Shown: positions 21,985 through 35,700 of the stretch, piece after piece
Position numbering within the stretch: the first letter of the stretch is position 1
Layout: the number at the start of each line of letters is the position of its first letter
Source: Musa acuminata AAA Group
Lineage: Eukaryota > Streptophyta > Magnoliopsida > Zingiberales > Musaceae
Assembly: GCF_036884655.1 (NCBI RefSeq)
Contig: NC_088342.1
Coordinates: 14,184,501-14,248,500 of the forward strand
Direction: 5' to 3'
DNA: 64,000 nt
The notes under the pieces: generated by a model
What the model saw: the letters and a program-made list of their open reading frames with translations, nothing else
Database searches by the model: none
What the model was told of the DNA's origin: nothing
Translations under genes and position numbers: made by a program

Positions 21985-24035
21985 ACTAAGCCTGCTCTTT
22001 GCCTACATGTTTTAAGCTTCTCCTTAGGCAAAGATTTTATCAACATATCTGATTCATTCTCATTGGTATGCGTATTTTCTAACTATAATTCTTTTATCTT
22101 AAGCACATCATGAATCCAGTGATATCTCACATCAATATACTTGGATCTGGAATGGTATGTTGAATTCTTGGAGAGATGAATATTCTTCCTATTTCAAGCT
22201 CAATTCTTGTAGAAACTTTTTCATCCATAAAGTTTCCTTACAAGCTTCAGTAAATACTATATATTCTGCTTCTGTGGTTGATAGAGCAACACAATTCTGT
22301 AACTTAAATTACCAAGAGACTACTCACTCTACAAATGTCATCAAGAATCTCGAAGTGGACTTCCTGAAATTAGTATCACTTGCTATGTCTGCATCTGTGT
22401 ACCCTTCTAGCACAGGTTCATCACTGCCAAAATATAAATATAACCTGGAAGTACCTCTTAGATATCGTAATATTTATTTCACTACTGCCCAATATTCCTT
22501 ACCATGATTAGAAAGAAATCGACAAACAACTCCAACTGTATGAGCTATATCTGACCTAGTACAAACCATAGCATACATCAAATTGCCTACTACAGATGAA
22601 TAAGACACTTTGGACATTTCTTCTTTTTCTTTCTCACTTGTAAGACATTATTTCGAACTAAGCTTGAAATGACTTGTAAGTGGAGAACAAACTGATTTGG
22701 CTTTACTCATGTTGAATCTTTTAAGAATCTTTTCAATGTAAGTCTCTTGAAATAGCCAAATCTTCATTTTCTTCCTATCACAAAGAATCTTCATGCTAAG
22801 TATTTGTTTCACCGATCCCAAGTCTTTTATAATAAAAAACTTACTTAACTCTCTTTTAAGCTTTTTAATTTTACCAGCATCATGGGCCAACAATCAGCAT
22901 ATCATCAATATATAGTATGAGAATAATAAAATCATCATCTGAAAATTTCTTCATAAATACACAATAATCAGATGTGATTCTATTATATCCTTGGCTCATC
23001 ATAAAGGAATCAAACTTCTTGTACCACTATCTAGGTATCTATTTGAGTCGATATAAGTTTTTTGTAAGCTTACACACCAGATTTTCTTTTCCCTTAGACT
23101 TTAAAACCTTCTGATTACTCCATATAAATTTCTTCTTCTGAATCACCATGAAGAAATGTTGTTTTCACATCAAGTTGTTCAACTTTTAAATTCAAGCGAG
23201 CAGCCAAACCAAGAACAACTCTGATAGAGGATATTTTCATCATAGAAGAAAATATTTCTTTATAGTCAATACCTTTCTCTAACTGAATCCTTTTACAACT
23301 AGTCGTATCTTGTATCTTTATTGTGAACTATTATTTTCGATCTTTAATTTGTAAACCCATTTATTCTTAAGAGCTTTCTTCTCTTTAGGTAACTTACCAA
23401 GTCATAAATGTTGTTCTCAAGCAAGGATCTCATCTCTTCTTGTATGGCTTTAACCCACTCATTCTTATGCTCATGTAGAATAGCTTCTTGCTAAGTTTTT
23501 GGTTCTTCCCTATCAGTAAGCATAACATACTCATGTGGATGATATATAGTAATAGTTATTGCTCTGTTTTGGATCTTCTCAATGGAATCTCAACTGATGG
23601 TGAAGGTGCTTGTTTAGTTGGTTCAATATCATCAACTATAGGAGTATCATTACTGGCATTCTCACCATAATCTTCTTGTTCATCTCCCCCATGATCATCA
23701 TAAACTACAGGTGAAGGAACTGGACCCAAACTCCAAGAAATATAAATAGAGATTTTTGGCTTCTGAACATTATCACCACATCAAACAATTGGACTTCAAG
23801 AAACACATCATCTCTGTTTCTAATAATCTTCTTGTTAATTGGATCACATAATCTATACTCAAACTCTTCATGATCATATCCTAAGAAGATACATGATTTT
23901 CTCTTATTATCAAGTTTGGACATCTCATTTTGGGAATATGAATAAATGCTTGACACCCAAAGACTCTAATGTGATTATAAGATATATTTTTTCCTTTTCA
24001 TATTCTCTCTAGAATATCCTTTAAATCTAGTTCTT
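21985..24035 (-). pseudogene. Copia I integrase C-terminus, RT and RNase H (truncated)
   Basis: Minus strand, from right to left: SCIFLGYDHEEFEYRLCDP (integrase end, near 23850-23900), RT pieces through 23300-22900, IKDLGSVKQILSMKI and YIEKILKRFNMSKAKSV near 22700-22860, then RNase H with [18 protein letters not shown] near 22230-22290 and ESDMLIKSLPKEKL near 22010-22060. The motifs match copia D closely, so this is a related Tork/Tnt1-type element. Its 5' part is missing and stop codons are scattered through it. Confidence 0.75.
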
Positions 24036-24038
24036 ATA

Positions 24039-24300
24039 ATCTCCCCCGAAATAACTTCGATAACTACAAACCCAAATAGGGGTTGTATCAATTTTGGTGG
24101 CCGTTAGTTGGAAGTTTAGCTTCCATGGAGTTAACTGCAGTACATCCCCTCGGAGATTCCAAGGGCCATCGGGCGTTTGAATCAGAACTAAAATGAAAGA
24201 GATAAAAAGTCGGCTTCCAATGGCCATCTCACGAATCTAGAGGTTTCGGTGGAACATGGGGGGTGGGGAGGAGAGGGAGAGACCGTCACGCGTAAAAATA
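24039..24300 (-). other. Possible first exon with CT-rich leader
   Basis: The minus strand has a CT-rich leader (24250-24290) followed by ATG at 24227 and a 66-codon ORF beginning MAIGSRLFISFILVLIQT, which looks like a signal peptide. I do not recognise the protein, and the frame runs into the end of copia I. It might be a stranded first exon of a disrupted gene or chance. Confidence 0.2.
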
Positions 24301-25957
24301 CCATCCTATTATATTAAAAGTTATTCCAATAACCATAAAGGGAAGGAACTTAATTAGCATATTAAATTAATGAATACAAACTACGTCGAACTTTTATTGA
24401 GACGTGGCCAATTAAACTTCATTCAATATGATTGTTTTATTATGGCTCATTAAATTCCAGCGGCAATGCATATTAAATTATTTTCTTTTAAGGGTATTAT
24501 GTTGTAGATAATTATAAACTGAGGTGGAATTTTGGATGACAGTTGTATAGACTAAGGTAGAGAATGACAAAAAAAAAACGACATGTGAAAAAATATTGCA
24601 CAAAACCAAATCTAAGTTGGATTGCAAACTAATGTTCAAAGTTGACGTACATCATTTCAAATTGTTATATATATATATAAAATCCAACTACTAACTTATT
24701 TGCAAATACACAAATGATTGTTACTTGCTATACAAGGATTTCAAGGAAGACCGTTTCCTTGAAACGTGTTCCAATCTCTTGTAGAGTTTTGGTATGCCGA
24801 TGATGAAGATGATGAAACAAATCTCTAACACCATAAAGTTTATTGATTTCGAGCTCGTATGAATATTACGACAATTAAAATGCCTTGGTTTTATTTTATT
24901 TGAATATACCTGCAATATCTTGACTTGTAGAGCCCTTTAGTAGCCACAGGCAACACGCTACAACAATTCTATGAAGCATGTCAAATTTTACCTGTCATTT
25001 AAATTTCATTTCCATAAAAAGATTACATTAATTTGATAACCTCTTGCAGCGTGATCTCCATGCCTTTGCATTGCATGGGTGTTGGTTCCATTGATTAATT
25101 AGGTAAGACTGTGTTGGTGCAATAGCAAGTAATTGTCCATGTACGTTGCTTGGCCATTTGAATCCATTATTGCATTTGATGGCTTTGTTCACTTGAAGAA
25201 GGGCGTTGACAGTCGATTCCTCTCCATTATTGCATTTAGAGAGTTTGTTGATCCATGATATGATGGGATGGGATGGGATACCTGATGTAATCCTTAAATT
25301 AATGAAGATGTTCCTTAAGATGGAGAACATCTAATATAATAAAGCATCGATGATTTCCACAAGGCAGAAAGTCCAAAGAGATAATGATGGGCCGGCCTAC
25401 AGCAGAACAACTTGCGAAAAACCCAGTAAAGAGGGGGGAAAAAAAGAAAATTAACATTGTAGAAAGTAAAACAGCAAAATTATACACAGGAACGAAAGAT
25501 AATGATGAGCCTTCGATGAAAGGCAAAGCTAACCGAAGATGAATGTGTCAACAAAAACAAAATAAAAAAAAACATTGGAAATTAAGACCGCCATGGGATT
25601 GCTTTCGAGGTCTCAACATATCCTATAAATGCATGTTGCACGTAAGCTTTAACATCAAGCCCGGAAATCATATAGTTCAACTCATATCACCCGCTACTTA
25701 GTAACTCACCAAGTAAAACATTAGTCAACGGAAGGGATCTTTTCGTAATAACTTATCACCTGCAGTTTGAGGGAGACTATTAATACTCACTCTAGGATGA
25801 AAAATTGAACATTATCTAGTATCAAAATTATTAAATAACGTATTCATTAAAAGAAGCAGAAGCAGAAGCAGAAGAAGCATTAAAAGAAAGACTTCCCAAC
25901 TAGAAACAAAATTAGATTACAATGAGGTTGAATGCAACACAATGATTCATCTATTCT
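24301..25957. other. Intergenic AT-rich stretch downstream of the mannosidase gene
   Basis: No gene is evident. Small ORFs at 24721-24915, 25028-25330 and 25299-25526 have no family motifs that I recognise. A GAAGCA/GAAGCAGAA simple repeat is at about 25852-25880. Confidence 0.35.
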
Positions 25958-25963
25958 TTTATT
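25958..25963 (-). terminator. Candidate polyadenylation signal of the alpha-mannosidase gene
   Basis: AATAAA on the minus strand, about 65 bp after the stop codon at 26027-26029. The position is suitable for a plant near-upstream element. There is no transcript evidence. Confidence 0.4.
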
Positions 25964-26026
25964 TTCGAGCACAACCAACAACTGATAAGTTAAAATAAGA
26001 GACTAATTTATAGGGGAAATCGTAAA

Positions 26027-29000
26027 TCAAAACTTTATCAAGAAGGTACGAATCTCCATCGGTCCCAATTCAACGACAAGTGTAGTATTGTCGACTGGGG
26101 AACCCCTGATGATAGGAGCTGAAACAGTTCCAACATCTCCTTCGGTTCTCCATTTCATCTTCTTCATGTTTGTCTTATTTTGGTTTGCTGATAAGTTCGT
26201 CTCTCTTAATTCTTTGATCTGCAATCCAGAAAACATTGAAGTCAACAATCTAAAGTTAACATTTTCCAAGTGGCGTATGAAGAGATGGAAGCTGCTTTAT
26301 TGGTTATGGTATGAGACCAACACTTTGTATCTTCGATTGTGAGATATTGGGCCATCACAGTTAATACATCATGCCTGGACTAAAATAATCCTTTGTTGAT
26401 ATTATTAATCAAATTCCAATAGCTAATCTAATAGAGGGCAGATATATCCTATAATTAACAGACCGATGTTTATGTCGATATCTGACAAACCAAAATTTCA
26501 TTCTAAAATCCGAGAAGAAAAATTCTTTTTTTATCAAATCTTAAGAAATCTTAAATGAATAATATATGGAATAGAATGTGATGGTGTCCACAAGTTTGTC
26601 TGTTAAAGATCTTGACTCTTAATAGGAAGGTACTGGGATTGAATCCCGTATTTGTTACTTACCTTTGTAAAAAGGTAAGTAATCCTTTGATAAGGACCTA
26701 TCTAATATTGAGACATTGAACACTATAAACCTTTTACTTAAATCTAATATTGAGACATTAAAGACTATAATCCTTTGATAAGAACCTATGTGTTTATGGA
26801 TGATACAAAATAGTTTATATGATTAGGAAAGTGATGAATATACCATTTTCCCTGCGAAGACCTTTTTCAATTCGACCACAGCCATCGTTGAATATTGAAG
26901 ATCCTCTGCAGCCTATGAAAATGCAAAGGATTCAATATGTGTTGAAAAATATATCCTACAACTAATTCACATCATACCTCATACAAATGTGCCAAACGGA
27001 AAAGGGTAGTTCCATCATCCAGATCCTGAAGATCAATCTCATTCGTTTAGTAAAAGTGTTCTTCGAAGATCAAATGGGAATTCAAGAAAATATAATGATA
27101 CCTGAAGTGTGATAATTGCAACATTCGGAGGCAGATTATACCCAACGTCCATTGAAGTTGATTTTGCCACATGAGATGACTTCCAACTTTCCTCATCCTA
27201 CAAAATCCTGATGTCACAAAATGACGGAGAGAATTATAGTCATAAGCATATATCAAAACCTAGAGTACCTCTTGACTGAATGCCAGAAGAAGTGGAGAAT
27301 AAATTTGTTGTCCACATGTTCGCCTCCAATATGCTCCACTACCAAATTTGTTGACACTTATATAGTAATTTCCTCGTGCCTATTATGTTTTTCATATTAG
27401 CATAAACTTAAGCATGGATACCGTTTAGTGTATCTGATTCCTAAAATTAATTTGAGGGAAGCCAAAAAAAAAAAGGAATAAAAGCTAAATCTTATATAAG
27501 GACAATAAGAAATAATGATTAAAATATTAGTTATTTATAATCAATTGACTTGGAGTTTTACTAGTGGGCCAAGCAGGTGGAAAAGCCCAAGTAGGTTTAG
27601 GAAGGTCACAAAATGAACAATCAAGAACATTTGCCAAGGACTAGCTAAAGTCCCTATTTGGGATAAATATATAATTTTACATTTGGAGTCGATGGAAAAC
27701 CCAGATACTAGAGAAGATTGTCATAAGATTTTAAATGACTTGTAACTTAGTTACACGAAAGAGTAATGGATCATCTATAAAGTGCAAGGAGACAATTGGA
27801 GAGGTACATGGTTCTCTCCCAGAGAGATTACCTTAGCCTAGATGAGGGATACAAAACTAAGGGAGATAAAGGATCTCCCTGCCTCAAACCCAACTTAGGC
27901 AGAATCATTCATCTGTTAAAAAGATTTCTCAGCAGTCAAATTGACTGATTTGGACATTTTACTCGCATCTTATTAATTCAACTGATTTCTATAGTTTGAC
28001 TAATCCTGTCAATTCCCCCATCCTAGTGTTGATACCAATCTTCCAAACAATGTTAAGAAAAAGCAACTTAAAAAGCTAACCAGACTGTAGTCTTTGATAG
28101 TGTTGGCTCCTCTCTTTCAGGGAATAATGAAATAAAAGAGTTGTTAAGCCTGTTAATATCAAAGGTACCATGATAAAAGACCTCAAAGATGGTCATCTGA
28201 TTAATGACTTCTTTCATCTACATGTAATAGAACCTTCTGAAATGAGATAGAACTAAGGAAATCTGCTCAACTTATTTCCCTTTTTCTTATGACTTTGTAT
28301 TATTATAATTGTCCATCTTATGACTTCTAAACTTATATAGCTGTTCCACTTGACATAAAATTGTATCTGTTGTTAAGAGCAATGGTGACAATTTGAACAC
28401 TCAAAGGAGACAAAGATGGCTACATTTAGAAAACAAAAATTCATACAGTTGAAAGAGAGCAGACAAAGATACAAAACAATATCCTATAGTAACTAAATAA
28501 TAATGTAGACCATACCGTAAGGCCCTCACAAGCATTACTCACACAAACTTGTTCATCAAGTGCTTCCCCAACACCCCTAGAGTCATCAAACAATAAGCGC
28601 CTAAAAAAATAATTAGTTAGGGGACTACAGAAGATGAAAAAAAGAAGTTCAAACAAGTACTGATCAAGAAACCAATGTACATATATTAGGTTAGAACCTA
28701 TGAAGCATAATTTCTATTTCCCCATCTTGAATGCTGGAACCTCCAACAGCACGATCCACAAGAACAGAGAGTTCAGATTTACCATCCGTCATATATATTC
28801 CAAGGTTCAGCTGTAATTTAACAAATAATAATAATTGATAGACACTATAAACAAGTTCCAAGCTACTTCACACAAGAAAATCAAGAAAAAACTAACATAG
28901 TAAACTGTAAATAAGCTAAATTATGCCAGTACAAGTTGTAAAAAAAATATAAAAGCTCTTCAATTCTCTTTGAACCAAATGATCAAAAGACTCCATGATT

Positions 29001-29715
29001 CAGAATCTTGTCAACATGCAATATAAAGAAGAATAGATGGTGTGTCAATGGAGTGTGAAGTCATATTAAAAAAAAATGATTTAGAAAATCCCAAAAAGAT
29101 GAATGAGTTTTGAATCCAGTAAAAAGATCTTGGCAGTGGCCCTAGAGTAGATAACGTCTGACTGACAGACTATTCCTTTATGAAGCAAGTTTTAAAGAGA
29201 TAAATCGCCTGCATTTGGCCTAGTATCTAGATGAACAACCTTAGACTCTTTTATTTCCTTAATGGTCAGAAAAACAGGACTCTCATACCCTAATCCTAAT
29301 CAAGTGGGAAAACTAACTAGAAAATTTTATGGCCAAGTTAAATATTGGGGAGAACTTTATTGTCAACATTAAATTTTGGAGCAAACTTTATATGGCTTAA
29401 CTGTTGGATCGAATTTTAGAATTAATGCAAAATGCTGGGACAAACCTTATGATTATGATAAAATTATGTGTTAGCTAAACCAGTTTACATGTCACATTAT
29501 TAAACATGAGGTTCTTAAAGGGATTTACTTATTCTGGATTTAGGTTGTTTGATAAACTTTACTAGCAGTCACATATTGTTTGTAGTTTTTCACATCAGCA
29601 CCAATAGTCTCTTTGCAGTATAGAAGTGCTTCCTGCACTGAAGAAATACCGGGTAATAGTTTCCTGCAACTGGTTGAGTCACTTCAAGATTCCAATCCTC
29701 TCGATAGTCTCGGAC
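26027..29715 (-). CDS. Alpha-mannosidase exons 15-22 of window: C-terminus and stop
   Basis: Peptides [60 protein letters not shown] (after a split Arg codon at 28698/28600), [75 protein letters not shown] and finally [13 protein letters not shown] to [17 protein letters not shown] and TGA. This order matches plant GH38 C-termini exactly. The intron at 27380-28515 is simple sequence without a recognisable element. Confidence 0.95.
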
Positions 29716-32700
29716 CTGAAACAGATTTTAGTAAACCATGATTTTGAGCAATCTTTAAAAGGTAAGTATAATGCTAAACTTAAAATTATTCACACTACAT
29801 CATTAATGACACTTGGTTTTACTATGCATGTAACAAAAACAAATAAAAGTAAGCCTACGAGAGTAGAATCTTTGCACTTGCAACTATGTATCACATTAAC
29901 ATTTAGATTATATTTAATCCAATCAAGTTGTAGAAGCCAAAGATATGAATTCAATGCAGGTTAAGTAGTGTCATCATTCAAAGAATAAGGATGGACTCTG
30001 ATGCAAAGAGGTTTTTATCCTCCACCAACCAGAAAGAACAATTCTAAGCTACCTGTGGTGCAATACTGGTGCCTTAAAGAATTAATGGGGACAAATTATG
30101 GCATTTCAATGCTTCTACTATGTTCAATTACTTGTATTTCAGTAATTTATGGCAAGTGACTAGACCAGTTCATTGCATGACATTTATTTAGTAGATCATT
30201 GTTATGAATGATACTGGAGCAACTCTGCTGTACAGAGATATTTCATAATGCAACCATGTAGTTCAAAATTAATCTGCAGAGAAATTTCATAATGCCACCA
30301 TGTAGCTCAAAATTAATCTTCAGAGAAATTCACAATGCCACCATGTAATTCAAAATTCCTCTGAGAAAAAGTTAAATTTCAAAGGAAAAGAGAGGTAGAG
30401 AAGTCTCACAACAAGCATAATGTAAGGCCTTAGAAATGAATGTGAATTTAGGAAGAAGATTGATAGAGCAGTCAAACTTAATAACGTCCACTATTCGTTT
30501 GTCATAGTCAATAATACATTCTAAAGAACAAAAATCTGCAATCTTGAACAGTTGAAAGAAGAAGAGACCAAATCATTTGGGCCAAAGCTTTGTTTTTGCA
30601 AAAGCTCAGGACCTACAGATTTTTTCAAGTATAGGAGCTGGTGGATGTGATAAAAAAAATATAAAGAGACCTAATCAGCTACCAATGAACTTCAGGAGGC
30701 TTGAAGAGCTTATAGATAATGACTTTAATGGACAATTATCATCATAGTAGAAATAAAAAAAATTAAAATAAATTTATTCTCCTTCCCTTGCCTAAAAAAC
30801 AAAAAACAAAAAAAAAATCCCAATTCACCCAAAGAATTCAGTGCTGAGGTAATCCTATTTTGAACCAGCTGATCATGGACCACTTTCTACATCAACTGTC
30901 TTTGTGAACTAGGTCCTCTATATGGTTTTTAGTGAGGAAACCAAAGCTCCCTTCAAGCCTGTCAATCTCAGTGATCCTGCAGTTGCAAAAGAGATCTTCT
31001 TGGATAATACTGTCAGGATCCAATTTATTTTCTGCGCTTTGAATAATGTGCACCGCAACTACCATCTCTCTCAGCTATTGCCAAGCGATCGGTGCGGAGA
31101 AGGAGACTGTTTCTTCCACCAAAGATGCCACCGCCAGTAACTCCCAGCATCGCCCGCGACCCTCACTACCTCCCCTTGGGTCGCAACAGCAGCCGCGCAT
31201 GCAGCGACCGTGCACGATTGGCATCTACAACCCTCTCCGTCACCATTTCACACCCCAGCCGCCACAACCACCATCTCTCTCCTTAGCCTCGACAGCAGTC
31301 TTCCTTCACGCAGCGACAGAAACAGGACAACTCCCCACGCCGATCGCCGCTGTTTCCCAGCCAGCGGACCTCCCTCTTGCTGCTCATAGCCATGCCACCA
31401 CCGCTGCCTCTCAGCCTCGGCAACAGCCTTTCCTTAATGCACTGACAGAAACAGGGCAGCCTCAGTAGCAGCATCCTCCTCGCAGCAACCGCAGCGAGCC
31501 CTCAAGCTGCTCTTGGCGTCCGCTTCCTCGGCAGCCTCTCAGCGATCCCTCATGCCCACAATGCTGCTCCCAGCTGCGCCACCACCGCTGCCTCTTATCC
31601 TTGGCTGCAGTGTCCTCCTTGCAGTGACCACAGCGAGCCCTCATGCTACTCTCGGCATCCGCTTCCTCGGCAGCTTCGCGATCCCTCACGCCCTTAACGT
31701 TGCCTCGGGCCAAACTTCACAGCAGCCACACCGAATAGGGCAGTGCTGATGGCCTTGACTAGACACCAGAAATAAGAATCAGGGATTACAGATCTACAAT
31801 CCTATGGAATAGCTGCCGATAATTCAGTGAAAGCTCAACTAGAAGCCTTGGAAACTAGATTTCAGAACTAGTTGCAAGAAACACTTAATGATTTCAAAAT
31901 GAGCTTATTGGAGAGCTTCAGCAAGCTTCAACAAGATGAAAGTTCAAGTCTTACGTTGAACCGATCTGGAGATACCGAAAAAAGGAACCAAGAATAGGAT
32001 ACAAGCTAACCCCGCATGAAGGTGAAATTCCCAAGATGGGAAGATGGAGATCTGACCAGTTGGATCTCTAGGGCAGAAAATTTTTTTTCGTTTTCAAAGA
32101 ACTCTAAAAGAATCCAAGGTGAAAATAACTTTAATCTAACTAGATGGAGATGCAATCCAATAGTATGATTGGTATGAAACCTATCAGGAAGTCCCCTCAT
32201 GTGAGCAATTCAAGAGAGGACTGAATATGAGAATGTTGATAGGCAGCTTGTTAAAATTCGTCAGACTTCTACAATATTAGAATATCAATGCAGATTTGAA
32301 CAATTGTCAAATCAAGCCAGAGACTGGTTGAAACGATAACTGGTGAGAACATTTATCGAAGGACTTAATCCAGATATCCAATGTGAAGCCAAAGCTCGCT
32401 AACCACACATTATAACAATCGCAATCTCATTTACACATTTGAATGACGAAAAAATCAATAGAGAGAATTGTCGAAACAGAAGTGACAACAAACAAATGAT
32501 CAGCAAGCCACCCACCCCATCTATCCCCAACCGAAGCCCTAACACTCAAAAACTAACCCAAGAAGAACTCAAGGAAAGATCAGCGAAGGGTTTATACTAA
32601 CACTGTGATGAAAAGTGGAGTAAGGAGCACCGATGTAAATAGGGGCAACTGCTGATGATTGAACCAATCGAGGAGAAACCAAAAGCTAATAATGTGAACT

Positions 32701-35700
32701 TTGATCATGAAGGTATGGATTCTGATGAAGATGTTGGGCCTATCATACATACAATGCATGCATTAGTCGGCTACTTTAACCCGTAAACAATGGAAGTTGT
32801 AGGAATTTTCCAACATCAGCCTGTTACAGTTTTGATTAATATTGGTAGTACTAACAATTTTATGGACAGTAAGGTTACTGACCGATTGGCCTACTACATT
32901 GAAGGCTATGACAAATTCGAAGTAAAAGTCGTTGATGGACAGATTTTAACTTATGATAACAAGTGTTTGAAGATAAAATTGATTATACAGGGCCAAGAGT
33001 TGCTTGTGGATTTCTTTTTGCTACCATTAGATGACTTCGAAGTGGTGCTTGGAATTGAATGACTATCAACCCTGGTTGATATTTCTTGGAATTTTTCTTG
33101 GAAGTGATCAAGGAAGCCAAAAGGTGGAATAATATTTTATAGATAGATGAAAAAAAACAGATACATCCATATTTATAGAGTTCCACCTTTGAGCCCATCA
33201 GGACTTCCTAATAAATAAATAAATCTCAAATAAGCCCCTATCTAACTCTTACTAAACTAGATAAACTCAATAAAATATTATTCAAAGCTCAGAAAATAAA
33301 AGGGATCCTAACAAATACTTATAGATGAATATAGTTACTAGATTATTGTGAAGGGACCCCATATTGGTGAGAGCCACGTACATTGAGTTTGCCTTTTTTT
33401 ATAATTTGAAACACTTGGAAGCGCAAAGGAGATTGGAATGTGGTCATTGTGTATATTTTCTAATCAAATGACAAATGGCAGTGATCTGATTGAGAAACAG
33501 TTGTTTTTTATATTTCTCTAATATAGGTCCTGCTAAAAATACAAAGGTCGACCAAATCATCCTATCTATTGAAAATATTAAAAATTTCCATTTTTATTTT
33601 GAGGTACTATATTGATGTTGCAACCTGCAACCACCAATAATTTGAAGAACATTGAACAACAGATTTGAGTTCCGATCCATATCAGTACTTGCCAATTGTA
33701 TCATATCATGATGATATGGTATCTATATAATTGTCTATGCAGTAAGAAGGAATTTGGCATTGTTCTTGCATGTATCATGTTAGGCATCACTGGCATGCAA
33801 CCCACGTGTAAAATATAAAACCTCACAACCAACACTCACTAGGTAGTTCCTGATTCAATAGGTTAATGTTTTCCCAAGAGAAGTGGCCCATGTATCATAT
33901 TTTTAGCCATATAATTCATAGTAGTTGATGAGAGTCATTATATTGGTTCCACAGTGCAATATATAGAAATAAATATATGTTTTTGCTATGACATAAGAAA
34001 AGAGAGCTTCAAACGATTTAGTTGGGATACATAGATGGAAATGATATCAAGCTTCTCCAGTGTAATAAACATTTTCCCAACAGCCTTCCTTTTCTTGCTC
34101 TTTCAGACTTTCAACATTCCAAGAAAATCTTTATGAAATCATAGGTTTGGCTCATTGAGAAGTTGAAAAAGGCTTTACAAAACTAAAGATAGAGCCCTTA
34201 TAAGAGGATAATGAAACATCTTGGGGGAAAGAAGAAAGATAAAATATGAACAGTGACCCATATGTGCTTGGCAGAACTTTTAAGAGTCAATCAAATCACC
34301 CAGAATAAATTTTGCACAATGAGGGGCATCTAATGGATAATGTCCTAAGACCCAATTAATTGTGTTCCACTTCATTGTTAGTATTGACATGTCATAATGG
34401 GAGAGCTAGGACCATTTAAGTTGTTTGTTCTATAGCATCCTCCAATAATGGAGCCTGACCCAAGTCCATTAGGAATAGGATTTGACAAATCCTGGATAAA
34501 TAGGCCAAGTCCACTTTATGTATATAAGTGAAGAAAAGGAGAATCCAAGAAGGCTCCCAAAGAACATGTCTTTGGGAAGCATGAACAGAGCTGATGAGGC
34601 TGAAGGAAAACATGAGTTATGATGTGCATATTGCTTAAGTGGCAAAAGTATAGGACAGTAACCTAATGTGATGTTGAACAGCAAGGCATACATGAAAGTG
34701 GGTATAAAGAGGAAGCTAAGAAGGTAGAAAAAGATGACTAGAAGAACATCAAGTGTTCTCGAAAAGTTGGATCTACATGAGCTTTTTGAACAAAGAACCT
34801 AGAAAAGGCAATTAATCACAATCAGTAAATGTTTTTAAAATGTGAAAGTGAGCTTAATGAACCCAGATGTGGAAGTTCATATTTGATGTTAACAGATGTA
34901 TGGTTTCAGAGGGAGCAAAATAAATTTAGATAGATCATGATGGGGATCGAACAGAAATTTAGGAGTCTGTTGGAAAAGAGCTAGAATGGTAAATTGGCTC
35001 AACAGATTCAAGGTGACTAAGAGTCAGGTAAAATGGTGAATGAAATTTAACCAACAAGGCAACAACAAAATGAGTATTTATGCCATTTAAAAGGGAAGCA
35101 GTAAAATCACGATCATGTTTTGGGGATGAAGTGACACCCTAAACACTTCAGCGAAGAATGTCCTACTGGAAGGAGAGGGATGAAGTGATAGACAATGGTA
35201 GGCCTGCTGTCAATCTTTATCTTATCAACTTTAGTTCTAGAAGTTCTAGTAACTTCAAAAAATAAGGATGCGATGATCATGACAAATGATGTTTTCCTAT
35301 TTCCCACAATTTTCACTAATATTTTCAGGGTCTGTCGTACTGTACCGTACCAGCATTTCGACCCGGGCTCGGTACCGGTATGGTACGGTGTATCGAACGG
35401 TACACCCAAGTGTACCGAGCGGTACACTCAAGTGCACCGAGCATTGTAACACTGCTATAGTGCAGACCGGTACCGGGCGGTCCGCATACCGCTGGCCTGT
35501 CGGACTAGTACATACCACCCGTACCGGGCGGTACGATCCGGTATGGCAGACCATGAATATTTCTTCTCTAAGAAAACATCTAAATTATACAAACTTAATG
35601 GTTAAAGCTAGATCATAAAATGTTGCTAACCTTGGTAATACTTATGTTCCCAAGCATTTCCATGCAGTTTGTTCTTCATTATTTTCTTAGAGGCTCTTGT

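Larger units (their letters stand above)
31011..33313 (+). mobile_element. C2: second non-autonomous gypsy derivative, with inverted LTR ends
   Basis: Inserted in the 6.4-kb intron. It starts TGTCAGGATCC (31011) and ends GGATCCTAACA (33313), so the LTR start appears at both ends in opposite orientation. It is flanked by a perfect 5-bp duplication AATAC (31006-31010 and 33314-33318). The inside matches C1: GC-rich leader, gag, decayed zinc knuckle, protease, no RT or integrase. Only the first ~38 bp of the LTR remain on the left, and about 214 bp are present inverted on the right. Confidence 0.75.

Noticed and set aside
30922..31140. 72-codon ORF at the left edge of C2
   Set aside because: It crosses the C2 insertion boundary at 31011, so it cannot be an old gene as read. 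The part before 31011 is listed only as coding-like intron sequence.
31046..31749. Long overlapping ORFs on both strands (up to 140 codons)
   Set aside because: They lie in the GC-rich leader of C2, have low-complexity Pro/Ala/Arg composition in every frame, and match no domain. The corresponding leader of C1 has different ORFs.
35195..35618. ORFs of 84-110 codons rich in Tyr, Arg and Thr
   Set aside because: They arise from GGTACCG repeats of MITE H read in different frames. The same happens at 40212-40561 and 47212-47546.
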